This document shows, in pieces, positions 1 through 8,419 of a DNA stretch of 64,000 nt; the stretch's first letter is position 1, and every line of letters begins with the position of its first letter. The translations under genes and the position numbers were made by a program. The notes beneath the pieces are model-generated. The model was not told where the DNA came from, searched no databases, and saw only the letters and a list, made by a program, of their open reading frames with translations. Source of the stretch: Legionella worsleiensis (GTDB lineage: Bacteria > Pseudomonadota > Gammaproteobacteria > Legionellales > Legionellaceae). The stretch lies in NCBI RefSeq assembly GCF_001467535.1, contig NZ_LNZC01000005.1, positions 59,430-123,429 of the forward strand. The letters are read 5' to 3'.

Positions 1-194
1 TTTTCAACGATGTCAGTTATTTCGCCAATTGTCCTTTTGAACAATTGCGTATTCTCAATAAGAGGAAAACGAATTTCCTGATAACCGTAACGAGAAAGAC
101 ATGTTACAAAAATCTGTTCAATGTGACGCCATATAGGTGTTCTTTCAGGTAACACATCATTCATACCACGTATTGCTTGAATTTTATCAGCCAC
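1..194 (-). CDS. hisS: Histidyl-tRNA synthetase, N-terminal part (cut by window edge)
   Basis: Reading the minus strand from a GTG codon at 194 gives a protein beginning [17 protein letters not shown], followed by YGYQEIRFP and [14 protein letters not shown]. This is the conserved start of class II histidyl-tRNA synthetase, with motif 1 in the YGYQEIRFP region; the enzyme charges tRNA-His with histidine. About 64 residues are visible and the rest lies left of the window. The GTG start overlaps the end of the rodZ-like gene by 8 bases and has an AGAAGG ribosome site inside that gene, so the two are probably translationally coupled. pilW, rodZ and hisS in this order is common in gammaproteobacteria, although ispG often sits between rodZ and hisS and is absent here. 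Confidence 0.93.
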   Translation of the reverse strand, partial: MADKIQAIRGMNDVLPERTPIWRHIEQIFVTCLSRYGYQEIRFPLIENTQLFKRTIGEITDIVE

Positions 195-750
195 CTTCTT
201 TCTCCAAAGGCGTCATTTGCGCACCTGGAGTGAGTAATGACTGCATTTTAGACAAGTCTGTAAGTCGCAATTCTGCTGAACTATCATTCAAGGACAAATT
301 GGCAGGACTTTGCTTCGCAGAATAAGAAGGCTGCGCATCACGGTTTTTTTGCCACCACACACCTACCGCCACCAAGACACCTACCGCAAACAAAATGGTC
401 ACTAGTCTGATTATGTTTTCAGCTTTGTGTGTTTCTCTTTTACTTTGCCACAGTGCCCGCTCTGGCTTTTTTTCGTAAGAATACTGTTCATTGAATAAAG
501 CCAAGAAAGGCTCTGGTGCTACACCCAATAACTTGGAGTATGCACGTAAATAACCTTTGATAAATACCGGTTGAGGCAGTAATTGGAAATCACCTGCTTC
601 AATTAATTCGATAATTCTTACTCTTAAATGCAGTTTACTGGCAACATAATCGATAGTATAACCTTTTTGTTGACGTAAACTCGCAAGTTGTTTTCCTGGA
701 TTATCAATCTCGATATGATTCGTATCATCCACTGTGGCTGTTATATTCAT
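187..750 (-). CDS. RodZ-like helix-turn-helix membrane protein
   Basis: The 187-residue protein has an N-terminal Xre-type helix-turn-helix region (about residues 18-85, with [15 protein letters not shown] and a [16 protein letters not shown] stretch typical of RodZ) and one transmembrane segment near residues 115-135. RodZ links the MreB cytoskeleton to the cell-wall elongation machinery. It is much shorter than E. coli RodZ (337 residues) because only a short periplasmic tail follows the membrane segment and the usual C-terminal DUF4115 domain is missing. I chose ATG 750 because GGAG lies six bases upstream; GTG 762 and ATG 753 are alternatives. The start lies inside the 3' end of pilW, consistent with one operon. 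Confidence 0.8.
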   Translation of the reverse strand: MNITATVDDTNHIEIDNPGKQLASLRQQKGYTIDYVASKLHLRVRIIELIEAGDFQLLPQPVFIKGYLRAYSKLLGVAPEPFLALFNEQYSYEKKPERALWQSKRETHKAENIIRLVTILFAVGVLVAVGVWWQKNRDAQPSYSAKQSPANLSLNDSSAELRLTDLSKMQSLLTPGAQMTPLEKEGG

Positions 751-1495
751 CATTTGCTCCACTATTATCAGTAGTTGGTTCCATTGTTCTTAAATTACGC
801 TCATAAGCTGCTGCTACAGCAAAATGTCCCGTTTTAACTGCAATGTCTTTTGCTAAAGTTAAAAAATACTTATCGTTTAAAACCAAATCGGGGTGATTTT
901 GTAAGAGCGTATAAGCCTCGTCTAAATGTCCAGTATTATTTTCCAGCTTGACAAGTTCAAAAAGCGATTGCTTTCTGGAGGGGTCTTGATCAAGCGCATT
1001 TATAAAGTACTCTTTTGCCTTTTTTTTGTCAGGAATTGCTAATGCACAAAGACCCGCATTTTCATAAGCTGCAGCCGTATTGATGTAATGAACATCTTTA
1101 ACCGCTTTTAAAAAATAAATTTCAGCCTTTTTATAGTCGCCTTGTCGGCATAAAAATGCCCCATAGTTGTTTAATTGAGCACCGCCTCCAGAAGATAACG
1201 ATATAGCCTTTAAATAATGTTTTCTGGCTTCATCCAGTTCATTGGTTTGTTCGAAATAATAAGCCATCGCTGCATTAACTTCAGATGAATTGGGTTCTTG
1301 TTTTATGGCAGTAAGCAATTTCTTTTTAGCTCGTGGTCTGTCACCTTGCTTTAAATATCCCAAGCCAAGTTGCGTGTTGTAACTTGCAGCTTTAGTCAGA
1401 TCGGTTTTTTTAAGTTCTGGTTCAGCATGTTGATCGGTATGGTTACATCCCTGAAGAAACAGAAACATACAGATTAACAAGTACCGTAATACCAT
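725..1495 (-). CDS. pilW: Type IV pilus biogenesis lipoprotein PilW/PilF (TPR)
   Basis: The protein starts with a lipoprotein signal peptide whose lipobox is LQGC (Cys near residue 17), then tetratricopeptide-like repeats across about residues 40-220 (YNTQLGLGYLKQGD, NNYGAFLCRQGDY and similar). This is the PilW/PilF pilotin, an outer-membrane lipoprotein that helps assemble and stabilise the PilQ secretin of type IV pili. The upstream GTG at 1510 is possible, but ATG 1495 gives the cleaner signal peptide. The gene sits directly downstream of rlmN and its 3' end overlaps the rodZ-like gene by 26 bases, the usual rlmN-pilW-rodZ order. Confidence 0.85.
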   Translation of the reverse strand: MVLRYLLICMFLFLQGCNHTDQHAEPELKKTDLTKAASYNTQLGLGYLKQGDRPRAKKKLLTAIKQEPNSSEVNAAMAYYFEQTNELDEARKHYLKAISLSSGGGAQLNNYGAFLCRQGDYKKAEIYFLKAVKDVHYINTAAAYENAGLCALAIPDKKKAKEYFINALDQDPSRKQSLFELVKLENNTGHLDEAYTLLQNHPDLVLNDKYFLTLAKDIAVKTGHFAVAAAYERNLRTMEPTTDNSGANDEYNSHSG

Positions 1496-1587
1496 ACGCA
1501 CGACTACCACTTAACATTAGAAATGATTTTGCATTATAACCACTTACTGAGAAATTAAAAATGTTTTGTCATCTCATTTCATATTAA

Positions 1588-2727
1588 TTAATGTGATGAA
1601 TGATTAATGTCTTCAGTTTTTTTACTTTTGGGAATGAAATGAAGTTTTTGCCAACGCTGTGAACGGCTAGTTCTGTCCTTAACTTCTCCGGCTAACTGAC
1701 CACAAGCGGCATCAATATCATCCCCGCGTGTTTTACGAGTGATTGTATTAATACCATTTTTAATCAGTAAATCCCTGAAAGCATCAATAGCCTCTTGGGA
1801 AGAACGTTGATATTGAGTCATGGGAAAAGGATTAAACGGAATCAGATTTACTTTGGCAGGAACATCACGTAGTAGTTTTATTAACTGTTTGGCATGTTCC
1901 GGCTGATCATTGATCCCTTTTAACATGACGTATTCAAAAGTTACCTTGCGTCTTGGCTCATCTTTAAAATACCTTTTACACAATGCCATTAATTGTGCCA
2001 AAGGATATTTTTTATTAATGGGAACCAATTCATTTCTTAAAGCATCGTTAGGTGCATGCAAGGATACGGCTAATGCAACAGGACTAACTTCCCTTAGTCT
2101 CTCGAGATCGGGCAACACTCCTGAAGTACTCAGCGTAACTCGTCTTTTAGACAATCCATAGGCATAATCATCCATCATAATGCTCATGGCGGATACGACA
2201 TTATCAAAATTAAGTAAAGGCTCACCCATACCCATCATGACCACGTTGGTAATGCGCTGATCATGAGCACCACCTGCCTGAGAAAGTTCCCTGACAGCCA
2301 GCCATACCTGACCAATAATTTCAGCTGTGGTTAAATTACGATTGAAGCCTTGTTTAGCGGTTGAGCAGAAAGAACAATTAAGCGCACAACCTACCTGAGA
2401 AGACACACAAAGAGTTCCTCTGTTTGCCTCAGGAATAAACACCGTTTCAATACAGTTACCACAATCAAGTTTAAGCAGCCACTTGTGCGTACCGTCATTT
2501 GATTTCTGACAAGCAACGATTTCTGGCAGTTTAATGCAAGACAGCTGGGAAAGCTTTTGTGTCAAAGCCTTCCCTATATTCGTCATTTTGGTAAAGTCAG
2601 TCAAACCGGTCTGATGAATCCATTGAATCAATTGCTGAGCTCTAAATGGTTTTTCACCCCATTCAATCAGGAGCTCCCGCAACTGAGCATAATTATAATC
2701 CAATAAATTAACTTTCTGACTGGTCAT
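1588..2727 (-). CDS. rlmN: Dual-specificity 23S rRNA/tRNA adenine C2-methyltransferase RlmN
   Basis: This radical-SAM enzyme methylates C2 of A2503 in 23S rRNA and A37 in some tRNAs. The iron-sulfur motif CxxxCxxC is visible as CALNCSFC, followed by [12 protein letters not shown] and, near the C-terminus, [19 protein letters not shown], which carries the resolving cysteine. The length (379 residues) is normal. The frame opens earlier at a TTG, but ATG 2727 with GGGAG upstream is preferred and gives the start MTSQKVNLL. It follows ndk with only 18 bases between the two, so they are probably co-transcribed. Confidence 0.97.
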   Translation of the reverse strand: MTSQKVNLLDYNYAQLRELLIEWGEKPFRAQQLIQWIHQTGLTDFTKMTNIGKALTQKLSQLSCIKLPEIVACQKSNDGTHKWLLKLDCGNCIETVFIPEANRGTLCVSSQVGCALNCSFCSTAKQGFNRNLTTAEIIGQVWLAVRELSQAGGAHDQRITNVVMMGMGEPLLNFDNVVSAMSIMMDDYAYGLSKRRVTLSTSGVLPDLERLREVSPVALAVSLHAPNDALRNELVPINKKYPLAQLMALCKRYFKDEPRRKVTFEYVMLKGINDQPEHAKQLIKLLRDVPAKVNLIPFNPFPMTQYQRSSQEAIDAFRDLLIKNGINTITRKTRGDDIDAACGQLAGEVKDRTSRSQRWQKLHFIPKSKKTEDINHSSH

Positions 2728-2745
2728 ACCGACTCCCAAACAACT

Positions 2746-3171
2746 TTATCTGTCACAAATTTCGTGTGGTTCAAAGAAAAATGCAATTTCACGAGCTGCA
2801 TTTTCAGCACTGTCTGAACCATGAACAGCATTTGCATCAATACTGTCTGCAAAATCAGCACGGATAGTACCTGGTGCTGCTTCTTTAGGGTTGGTTGCAC
2901 CCATCAAATCACGGTTTTTTAGTACTGCATTTTCACCTTTCAGAGCCTGGATCATTACAGGACCAGAAATCATAAATTCAACAAGATCGTTAAAGAAAGG
3001 ACGGTCTTTGTGAACTTCATAAAAGCCTTCAGCTTGAGCACGAGACAAATGCATCATTTTAGCAGCAACGATGTTTAATCCCGCCTGCTCAAAACGAGTA
3101 TATATTTGACCAATTACTGATTTTGCTACTGCATCTGGTTTAATAATAGACAAAGTATGTTCTGTCGCCAT
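2746..3171 (-). CDS. ndk: Nucleoside diphosphate kinase
   Basis: The 141-residue protein begins [15 protein letters not shown] and carries the catalytic-histidine motif NAVHGSDS near residue 115. It transfers the gamma phosphate from ATP to nucleoside diphosphates through a phospho-histidine intermediate and so balances NTP and dNTP pools in the cytoplasm. The length matches bacterial Ndk exactly. The open frame reaches back to 3183, but ATG 3171 with GGAG seven bases upstream is the family start. ndk is the first gene of the ndk-rlmN-pilW-rodZ-hisS run. Confidence 0.98.
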   Translation of the reverse strand: MATEHTLSIIKPDAVAKSVIGQIYTRFEQAGLNIVAAKMMHLSRAQAEGFYEVHKDRPFFNDLVEFMISGPVMIQALKGENAVLKNRDLMGATNPKEAAPGTIRADFADSIDANAVHGSDSAENAAREIAFFFEPHEICDR

Positions 3172-3274
3172 GTCGCACTCCAAGAAGTTAGTTAAAGTGC
3201 ATTATTATACACGAAGACTTGGGGTTCTGGCTAATATAAATTCATCATGACAGTAATGAATGACGCATGTTCAC

Positions 3275-4159
3275 CTAATTTTCACCTATAGTTTTATCGA
3301 AATATAGGGATTCTTTATTAACAGCATCCTGCTCGGGATCAATTCTGTATTCAGGCAGTAAGTTAATAAGCTCGGTGACACGGATAATGGTTTCGTAAAA
3401 TTGGGTTCTGTACGATTTAGCCTGCTCACCTAATACTTTGTTTTCTTGAACAAATTCACGGGTTTGCTCATCGAAATGAACTACTACGTCGAGTAAATCA
3501 GCCATATCGGCTAAAATTTTACTTTTCAACACATCATTTAAGGATATTTTAGTAATAGTATTAAAACACTCCACGATTAAAGAAGGGTTGCCAAGCGATG
3601 CGGCTTGAATGTAATCACAATGAATGAGTGCATAATGCAATGCGCTGCGTAGGGTGCTTTTGTTGACCGTCAATCCGTTGTCTTTCAAGGAGTTATTAAT
3701 CTGCGTTAGAGTAACTTCAAATTTCGTTCGCCACTGTTCTGCAATTTGAATAAGCCTTGCCTGCGCATTAGCAATTAGTTTATTTTGCTCTAATTGCAAA
3801 CGATGATAATCCTCACCGAGAGTAACTAATCTTTGGCGCTCATCTTCCAAGGATTCCCGAGTAAATGCGCCAGGTGAGGTTTCGTCTTTACCGCTTTCAC
3901 CTGATAACAGATAATCGATAAATAATTTTTGAGCATATACGTGGTAATCTCCCGCTTGTTGAAGCACGATTCCGTTTAATACGTTTTTTAGGGGAATTTG
4001 CAATAACTGATGATAAAAACTGTAGGGACTTTTAATGGCACTGATGAGTTCATTTTGCGGCAAAGTAATTTGATAAGTGCCTAATAAACGCTGAGCGGTG
4101 ATTACGCCATAGGTTGAAAACCATTTGCTTAATTGTTCGTCTTGTATTAACTCGTCCAT
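3275..4159 (-). CDS. Orphan protein with central coiled coil, possible effector
   Basis: I do not recognise a family for this 294-residue protein. It is helical and soluble in appearance, with no signal peptide or membrane segment. A charged stretch at about residues 100-150 (ESLEDERQRLVTLGEDYHR and following) looks like a coiled coil. The C-terminus is rich in acidic and polar residues (YRIDPEQDAVNKE..., ending TIGEN), which is compatible with, but does not prove, a Dot/Icm secretion signal. A good GGATGG ribosome site precedes ATG 4159. It is divergent from miaE, with 71 bases between the two starts. Confidence 0.6.
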   Translation of the reverse strand: MDELIQDEQLSKWFSTYGVITAQRLLGTYQITLPQNELISAIKSPYSFYHQLLQIPLKNVLNGIVLQQAGDYHVYAQKLFIDYLLSGESGKDETSPGAFTRESLEDERQRLVTLGEDYHRLQLEQNKLIANAQARLIQIAEQWRTKFEVTLTQINNSLKDNGLTVNKSTLRSALHYALIHCDYIQAASLGNPSLIVECFNTITKISLNDVLKSKILADMADLLDVVVHFDEQTREFVQENKVLGEQAKSYRTQFYETIIRVTELINLLPEYRIDPEQDAVNKESLYFDKTIGEN

Positions 4160-4230
4160 AATCCATCCAATTTAAATTGTCCAGCGTCTGTGATATAAGG
4201 GCTGATTTATTGAAATTATAGTGCATACCC

Positions 4231-4860
4231 ATGATGTTAAAACGATTAGAGACTGATTTACAAACTTTAAATGAATTTCTTCGTGTTTCTACACCAGATG
4301 CCTGGCTTGCTCACGCTGCGGATAACATTCCATTGTTACTGATTGATCACGCCCATTGTGAACGAAAAGCAGCAGCTACCGCCATTACATTTATGAGTAA
4401 ATATCCTGAAAAAACCGAATTAGTCGCCAAAATGTCCCCTCTCGCCAGAGAAGAACTGCTTCATTTCGAAAAAGTACTCGACATCATGCGCCAAAAAGGA
4501 ATTTCCTATACCGCCCTGCAACCTTCAGAATATGCCGCTAAATTACACAAACTAATCACTCAACGTGACGGTAATGAACGCTTGTGCGATCAACTTATTG
4601 TTGGTGCCATAATCGAAGCCCGCTCCTGTGAACGATTCAATGCCATCATTCCTTGTTTAAATGATCCAGAACTCGGCCGCTTTTATAAGACCCTTATCAA
4701 ATCTGAAGCCCGACATTTTCAAGATTACCTGTATTTAGCCAGGCTATACGGTGGTGCAATAGAAACCCGCCTGGAGCGATTCTTGAGTGTTGAGAATGAG
4801 TTTATTTTGGGACAAGATAGAGTATTTCGTTTTCATAGCGGCATACCTTCTATGAATTAA
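4231..4860 (+). CDS. miaE: tRNA-(ms2io6A) hydroxylase MiaE
   Basis: MiaE is a diiron monooxygenase that hydroxylates the isopentenyl group of 2-methylthio-N6-isopentenyladenosine at position 37 of tRNAs. The ferritin-like iron ligands are visible in order: the HCERKAAA motif, EELLHFEKV, EARSCERF and SEARHFQDY. The 209-residue length is within the range of the short MiaE form. The start may be ATG 4231 or the adjacent ATG 4234 (MLKRLETDL). It stands alone, divergent from the orphan gene on its left and followed by about 550 bases without a gene. Confidence 0.92.
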   Translation: MMLKRLETDLQTLNEFLRVSTPDAWLAHAADNIPLLLIDHAHCERKAAATAITFMSKYPEKTELVAKMSPLAREELLHFEKVLDIMRQKGISYTALQPSEYAAKLHKLITQRDGNERLCDQLIVGAIIEARSCERFNAIIPCLNDPELGRFYKTLIKSEARHFQDYLYLARLYGGAIETRLERFLSVENEFILGQDRVFRFHSGIPSMN

Positions 4861-5407
4861 TCAACGGGCTATGAGCACCATAATGCTGCACAATTGTGCC
4901 ATAGCATGAGTAAGATTTACTTAAATAAAGTCGCTTCGCAACACCATTTAATCCCCCTCACCCTTGATCCCTCTCCCCCACGCTATGCGCAGTGGAGAGG
5001 GAAAAACTCGATAAGTTCAATCCAGTACGTGGTAAGTTACAATTGCCGAGTTGCCTTCACACTCCAAGCACCCCAAGGAGTATGCAACAGTCTATATTCA
5101 TATTTTGTTAATTTTAAACAGAAGCCATCACGGATTTCATTGATACCCCAAATGTCTTAAAATAAATTTTAATCGAATACATGTTCAGCAGAATTGCATT
5201 CGAAACAGATAGTATTCGAGATCTGGTTGGAGTTTAATGTGTTAGCATTTAAAGTAATAAAATGCCAAGCCATCCCAATGTTATTAAACATTAAAATGTA
5301 ATATGCAAATTTTTAAGATGTCGAATTGTAGTTGTTGCTTCAATAATTAAAAATTTTAAATACTCTTAAGTCACTAGGGTCTGAGGTAAATAACAGGTAG
5401 TCATTTA
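4861..5407. other. Gene-poor AT-rich gap holding one copy of a palindromic repeat
   Basis: No convincing gene is present. The first third holds the repeat copy described at 4928-5042. The remainder (5043-5407) is AT-rich DNA with stops in every frame and no recognisable RNA. This gap is the left border of a small accessory island that ends at the inverted second repeat copy. Confidence 0.6.
4928..5042 (+). repeat. Interspersed palindromic repeat, copy 1 (inverted partner at 7437-7551)
   Basis: About 115 bases match, in inverted orientation, the segment at 7437-7551. Shared blocks include GTCGCTTCGCAACAC (GTTGCTTCGCAACAC in the partner), TTGATCCCTCTCCCCCACG, CTATGCGCAGTGGAGAGGG and CGATAAGTTCAAT. 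The core can form a hairpin, with CCCTCTCC pairing against the GGAGAGGG downstream. Read as protein, one frame gives a spurious DPSPPRYAQWRGK peptide, also present in the partner copy, which shows repeat DNA rather than a gene. Confidence 0.85.
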
Positions 5408-5926
5408 ATGGAAAGGTATAATATTGCTTTTGTTCCTAAATTCAAATCTAATGAATTTATTGCGTTAGCTACTGAAATCATAGATAAACCTTTCAGCTAT
5501 ATTCTGGGAAATAAATCCATCCCCCATGTAACTATTTGCCAATTTTATTCTGAAGAGCATAAGCTGGGCGATCTCTCTAAAAAAATTTGTTTCGAGTCAT
5601 CAGATTTTAATTTGCACTTATCGTTTAGAGAAATAAGTCATACAAGTTTTAAAAAACCAGTCTACTGGGTATCATTACTACCAGAAAATACGTTAAAACT
5701 ACATGAAGTATTTAATTACATCTCTAAACTTGTTAATCCTTTGAGAACTGACGATTATGATCCACATTTAACATTATTTAATTACGCATACATAAATCAA
5801 AAAAATGAAATTAATTTAGAAAAAAAAATAAATGATAAAGTGAGTATACAAGACGAATTTGAGTTGATTATTGGAACATCCGACTGTTTTGGACAATTAA
5901 CCAGAATCATAAAAATCTTAACTTAA
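5408..5926 (+). CDS. 2H phosphoesterase / 2'-5' RNA ligase-like protein
   Basis: The 172-residue protein has the two HxT motifs that define the 2H phosphoesterase fold: IPHVTICQF near residue 40 and DPHLTLFNY near residue 120. Members of this superfamily (LigT/ThpR, cyclic phosphodiesterases, AKAP18-like) hydrolyse or ligate 2',3'-cyclic or 2'-5' phosphodiester bonds in RNA and small nucleotides; the substrate here cannot be told. It looks full length, is AT-rich and has no operon partner on its strand. It lies between the inverted repeats at 4928 and 7551, so it may have arrived with them. The subfamily is uncertain; the catalytic pair is clear. Confidence 0.75.
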   Translation: MERYNIAFVPKFKSNEFIALATEIIDKPFSYILGNKSIPHVTICQFYSEEHKLGDLSKKICFESSDFNLHLSFREISHTSFKKPVYWVSLLPENTLKLHEVFNYISKLVNPLRTDDYDPHLTLFNYAYINQKNEINLEKKINDKVSIQDEFELIIGTSDCFGQLTRIIKILT

Positions 5927-6096
5927 ATTTTGTTAGTGTAATTCAGATTGCTCTGTAAAGGATAAAAAATCGTCATGCCCGCATAGGAGGACAACCATCA
6001 ATCAAAATAATCCGATACCCCAATCAACCCGCAGTGGATTTTTTGTCATGCATAGCTAAGAATCATGACACTCACCGCTAATGTTCTTATATTGTA

Positions 6097-6432
6097 TCAT
6101 TTGGTCATATTTAGTATATATAATTTTATGTGAGAATAGCCTTCTTCCCGCATGGCAAGCTCTATTAACAAGTTAAAATCCTCCCTGTTTATGGCTTTAG
6201 GTTTAAACATGAGAATTCGAATAATAAGACGCTCTTCCGCATACATCTTCTTTAATCGGCTATTTTCGGCTTCCGATGCAAGTGGATCACCAATTCCGAC
6301 AAGATCCTGGAAAAAATGGCTCTGTTCTGTTGACAACTCGTGATATTGAATACTGCTTTCCCATTCAAACCTGGATAAACGGCCTAACAGGGACCGGAGG
6401 AAAACTCTGTGCCAGAACTGACCGGTTCTTTA
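6097..6432 (-). pseudogene. Probable out-of-frame C-terminal part of the ankyrin gene
   Basis: An open frame of about 110 codons with no good start of its own (a TTG at 6336 is the only candidate) runs from just inside the end of the ankyrin gene to 6097. It reads SLLGRLSRFEWESS and continues as a helical, charged sequence ending KLYILNMTK. The frame is open only from 6432 downward, exactly where the ankyrin frame is about to end, so a single-base shift between 6384 and 6432 would fuse the two into one protein of roughly 400 residues. It could instead be an independent small gene starting at 6336. Confidence 0.45.
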
Positions 6433-7292
6433 ACGATTGATTCTATTTTTGTAGAGATATTTTCCAAAAGGGGGATATAATCTGTCTTAAGGTATTTGAT
6501 TCGTAATTGTGCTTCTTCCACCTCGCCAAAACCTGATGACAACACTCTGAAAAAAGTGGAGGGATGCATGGGATGAAGTGATTGCTGTATACCAGCGTTA
6601 TCAAAATTCGCACAAAGATCTGCAAGCTCTTGCCTTGCTGCCTGAATTTTCCTGGCAACCAACGTGGCTGGTATCACAATAATATCGAGAGACTTTAACA
6701 CTTCATCTTGTGGCTCTGCATACAGTAACGGATCTGCGCCATGATCTAGCAATGTATTCGCTTCTTCCAGGTGATCCAATGCAAGTGCTAAAGCCAGGGG
6801 CGTCATCCCGGTAATTACATTAATCTGGTTTATATTCACATCACCCGCAATACTCAGGTACCAGGGAATCTGATTAATCAACTCCCGAGTCATAGGGTTA
6901 CGCCGAGGATTGACTATCAACAGGGACAGTGGCGTATCGTACTTATTATCCATCAAGGAAAAATCGTAACCATTATTCCGGGCTGAATTCAGATAGAGTG
7001 AAAGAATGGGATCTCGGACAGAATCATTGGAAACAGCTGCCACATGAACCGGAGTTTGTCCCTTATTATCCCTGACAGATAACCGCTCCAGATTCATGAA
7101 CGGTTTTAAAATAATAGCCGCAAAACGATAATCATTAACTGCATGATGAAAAAGGGTTCTTCCATTTTCATCTTGTAAATCAAGGAGTTCCGGTTTTATT
7201 TCCAAATGTTTCACTAAACTTGGGCACTTGTCTTCTGTAACCAGTGCGCTAAAAAACTCATGGGTCAATTCATAATCAGTTATCTCGATCAT
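6384..7292 (-). CDS. Ankyrin-repeat protein, probable effector, likely truncated by frameshift
   Basis: The 302-residue protein contains about four ankyrin-type repeats: DENGRTLFHHAVN (near residue 39), DNKGQTPVHVAA (near 75), NKYDTPLSLLI (near 117) and GMTPLALALALDHLEEANTL followed by DHGADPLL (near 165-190). Ankyrin repeats bind other proteins, and many Legionella ankyrin proteins are Dot/Icm-translocated effectors, so export into the host is a reasonable inference. The C-terminal third has no repeat. The protein ends abruptly (TEFSSGPC), and an open frame in a different register continues downstream, suggesting a frameshift. No strong ribosome site precedes ATG 7292. It lies within the inverted-repeat-bounded island. 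Confidence 0.75.
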   Translation of the reverse strand: MIEITDYELTHEFFSALVTEDKCPSLVKHLEIKPELLDLQDENGRTLFHHAVNDYRFAAIILKPFMNLERLSVRDNKGQTPVHVAAVSNDSVRDPILSLYLNSARNNGYDFSLMDNKYDTPLSLLIVNPRRNPMTRELINQIPWYLSIAGDVNINQINVITGMTPLALALALDHLEEANTLLDHGADPLLYAEPQDEVLKSLDIIVIPATLVARKIQAARQELADLCANFDNAGIQQSLHPMHPSTFFRVLSSGFGEVEEAQLRIKYLKTDYIPLLENISTKIESIVKEPVSSGTEFSSGPC

Positions 7293-7601
7293 ATAAAACA
7301 GTACTGTGTAAAGAAAAAATCTATTTATATAATGGCATATAAAGATTTGAGGGGCAAATTATAATGTATAAAAACATGATGCTTGATAGATTTCCTGACG
7401 TTAAATACCCTAATTGCCTACTGCTTACAAAAAATAATCGTAACTTACCAAGTACTGAATTGAACTTATCGAATTTTCCCTCTCCACTGCGCATAGCGTG
7501 GGGGAGAGGGATCAAGGGAGAGGAGGATTAAATAGTGTTGCGAAGCAACTTCATTATATTTATGATAAATATTCTTGTGCGGCATCAATAAAAACAATAC
7601 G
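7293..7601. other. Intergenic gap holding the second palindromic repeat copy
   Basis: This stretch between the ankyrin gene and the oxidase gene has no supportable gene. Its middle is the repeat copy at 7437-7551, the right border of the accessory island. Short open frames here encode only translated repeat sequence. Confidence 0.6.
7437..7551 (-). repeat. Interspersed palindromic repeat, copy 2 (inverted)
   Basis: This is the inverted partner of the repeat at 4928-5042. The two match over about 115 bases with scattered substitutions, including the GGGAGAGGG palindrome arm and the GTTGCGAAGCAAC end, which is itself a short palindrome. It lies 50 bases downstream of the stop of the oxidase gene. 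Confidence 0.85.
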
Positions 7602-8335
7602 TCAACCCTCCGCACGCGAATGATTGCCCCTGATTTCACGAAACATTCTGCGGGATCTGGCTCTATAAAGATCCTCATATAGGCGATTGAAAACATAAGC
7701 CCCAAGTCGCAAACCCTGCTCAATTGCATACTTGTCTTCTTCGGATTTATCCCAAGAATGCTCGAGAATATCGAAAAAATCCTGCGAGTGTTTAATATCA
7801 AGTTCAGAATGGAGCGTGTAATGGATTAAGCGATCCTGACTCAGCCATTCACGTTCCACAATTCCAGTCCCTATCCAGGAAGAAATCTCAGCAAACATGC
7901 GTTCAATCATCCCCATGATACCAACTCCTGTAAGATATTCATCCAATACACATGCGCCAGCCAAAAAGGTATTAAAAGTTCGTACCTCTGGCCACAAGGC
8001 ACGACTGTCAACATCTTCAGGTGATATATTACCTAATCGGTTTAATAGCTCCATAAATGTTGTTCCATGAACCTTTTCAAGGTTACCTTCACCATGCTCT
8101 TCCCATACATTACGTAATACTTCTATCCTTAGTTCCGCCGTTGGGATTTTTGCTGCCAGAGCACTCATGGGTTGGTTAAAAAAAGTTACAGCGAAAAAAA
8201 TTGAATTTGGGTTTCAATAAAATCCTCTTTGGAAAATGAGCCATCATTTAAAGCTAAAAAAAAAGGATTATCACGAAAATTGGAATCTGTCAGAATAATA
8301 TCAATTAATTCTGCAAGTTTTTTTTGACTGTTCAT
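7602..8335 (-). pseudogene. Heme-oxygenase-like diiron oxidase, reading frame split at a poly-T run
   Basis: The main frame (from ATG 8168) encodes the helical core of an iron-containing redox enzyme of the heme-oxygenase-like diiron oxidase group: EEHGEGNLEKVHGTTF supplies Glu and His ligands, MIERMFAEI a second Glu, and HSELDIKHSQDF the Asp/His set. The first helix is missing from that frame. It is found in another frame starting at ATG 8335, which has a proper GGAG site and reads MNSQKKLAELIDII, then NPFFLALNDGSFSKEDFIE, and hits a stop at 8186. Adding one T to the seven-T run at 8194-8200 joins the two into a normal 244-residue enzyme. Relatives oxidise amino acids or fatty acids (UndA, BesC, SznF) or act in para-aminobenzoate synthesis (CADD). 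It is third in a cluster with a transferase and a decarboxylase. Confidence 0.75.
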
Positions 8336-8419
8336 CTATATAATCTCCATTATCTGATTTAAATCGTTTGCGGGACGTCTGAATAATAGCTGTATTTAAA
8401 ACCAGCATTTCGTAAATTG

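Noticed and set aside
4894..5160. Open frame of 88 codons after miaE
   Set aside because: It is translated repeat DNA; the same DPSPPRYAQWRGK peptide appears from the inverted copy near 7500, and there is no family or ribosome site.
7321..7515. Short open frame upstream of the ankyrin gene
   Set aside because: It overlaps the palindromic repeat and reads the same repeat peptide, so it is not a gene.
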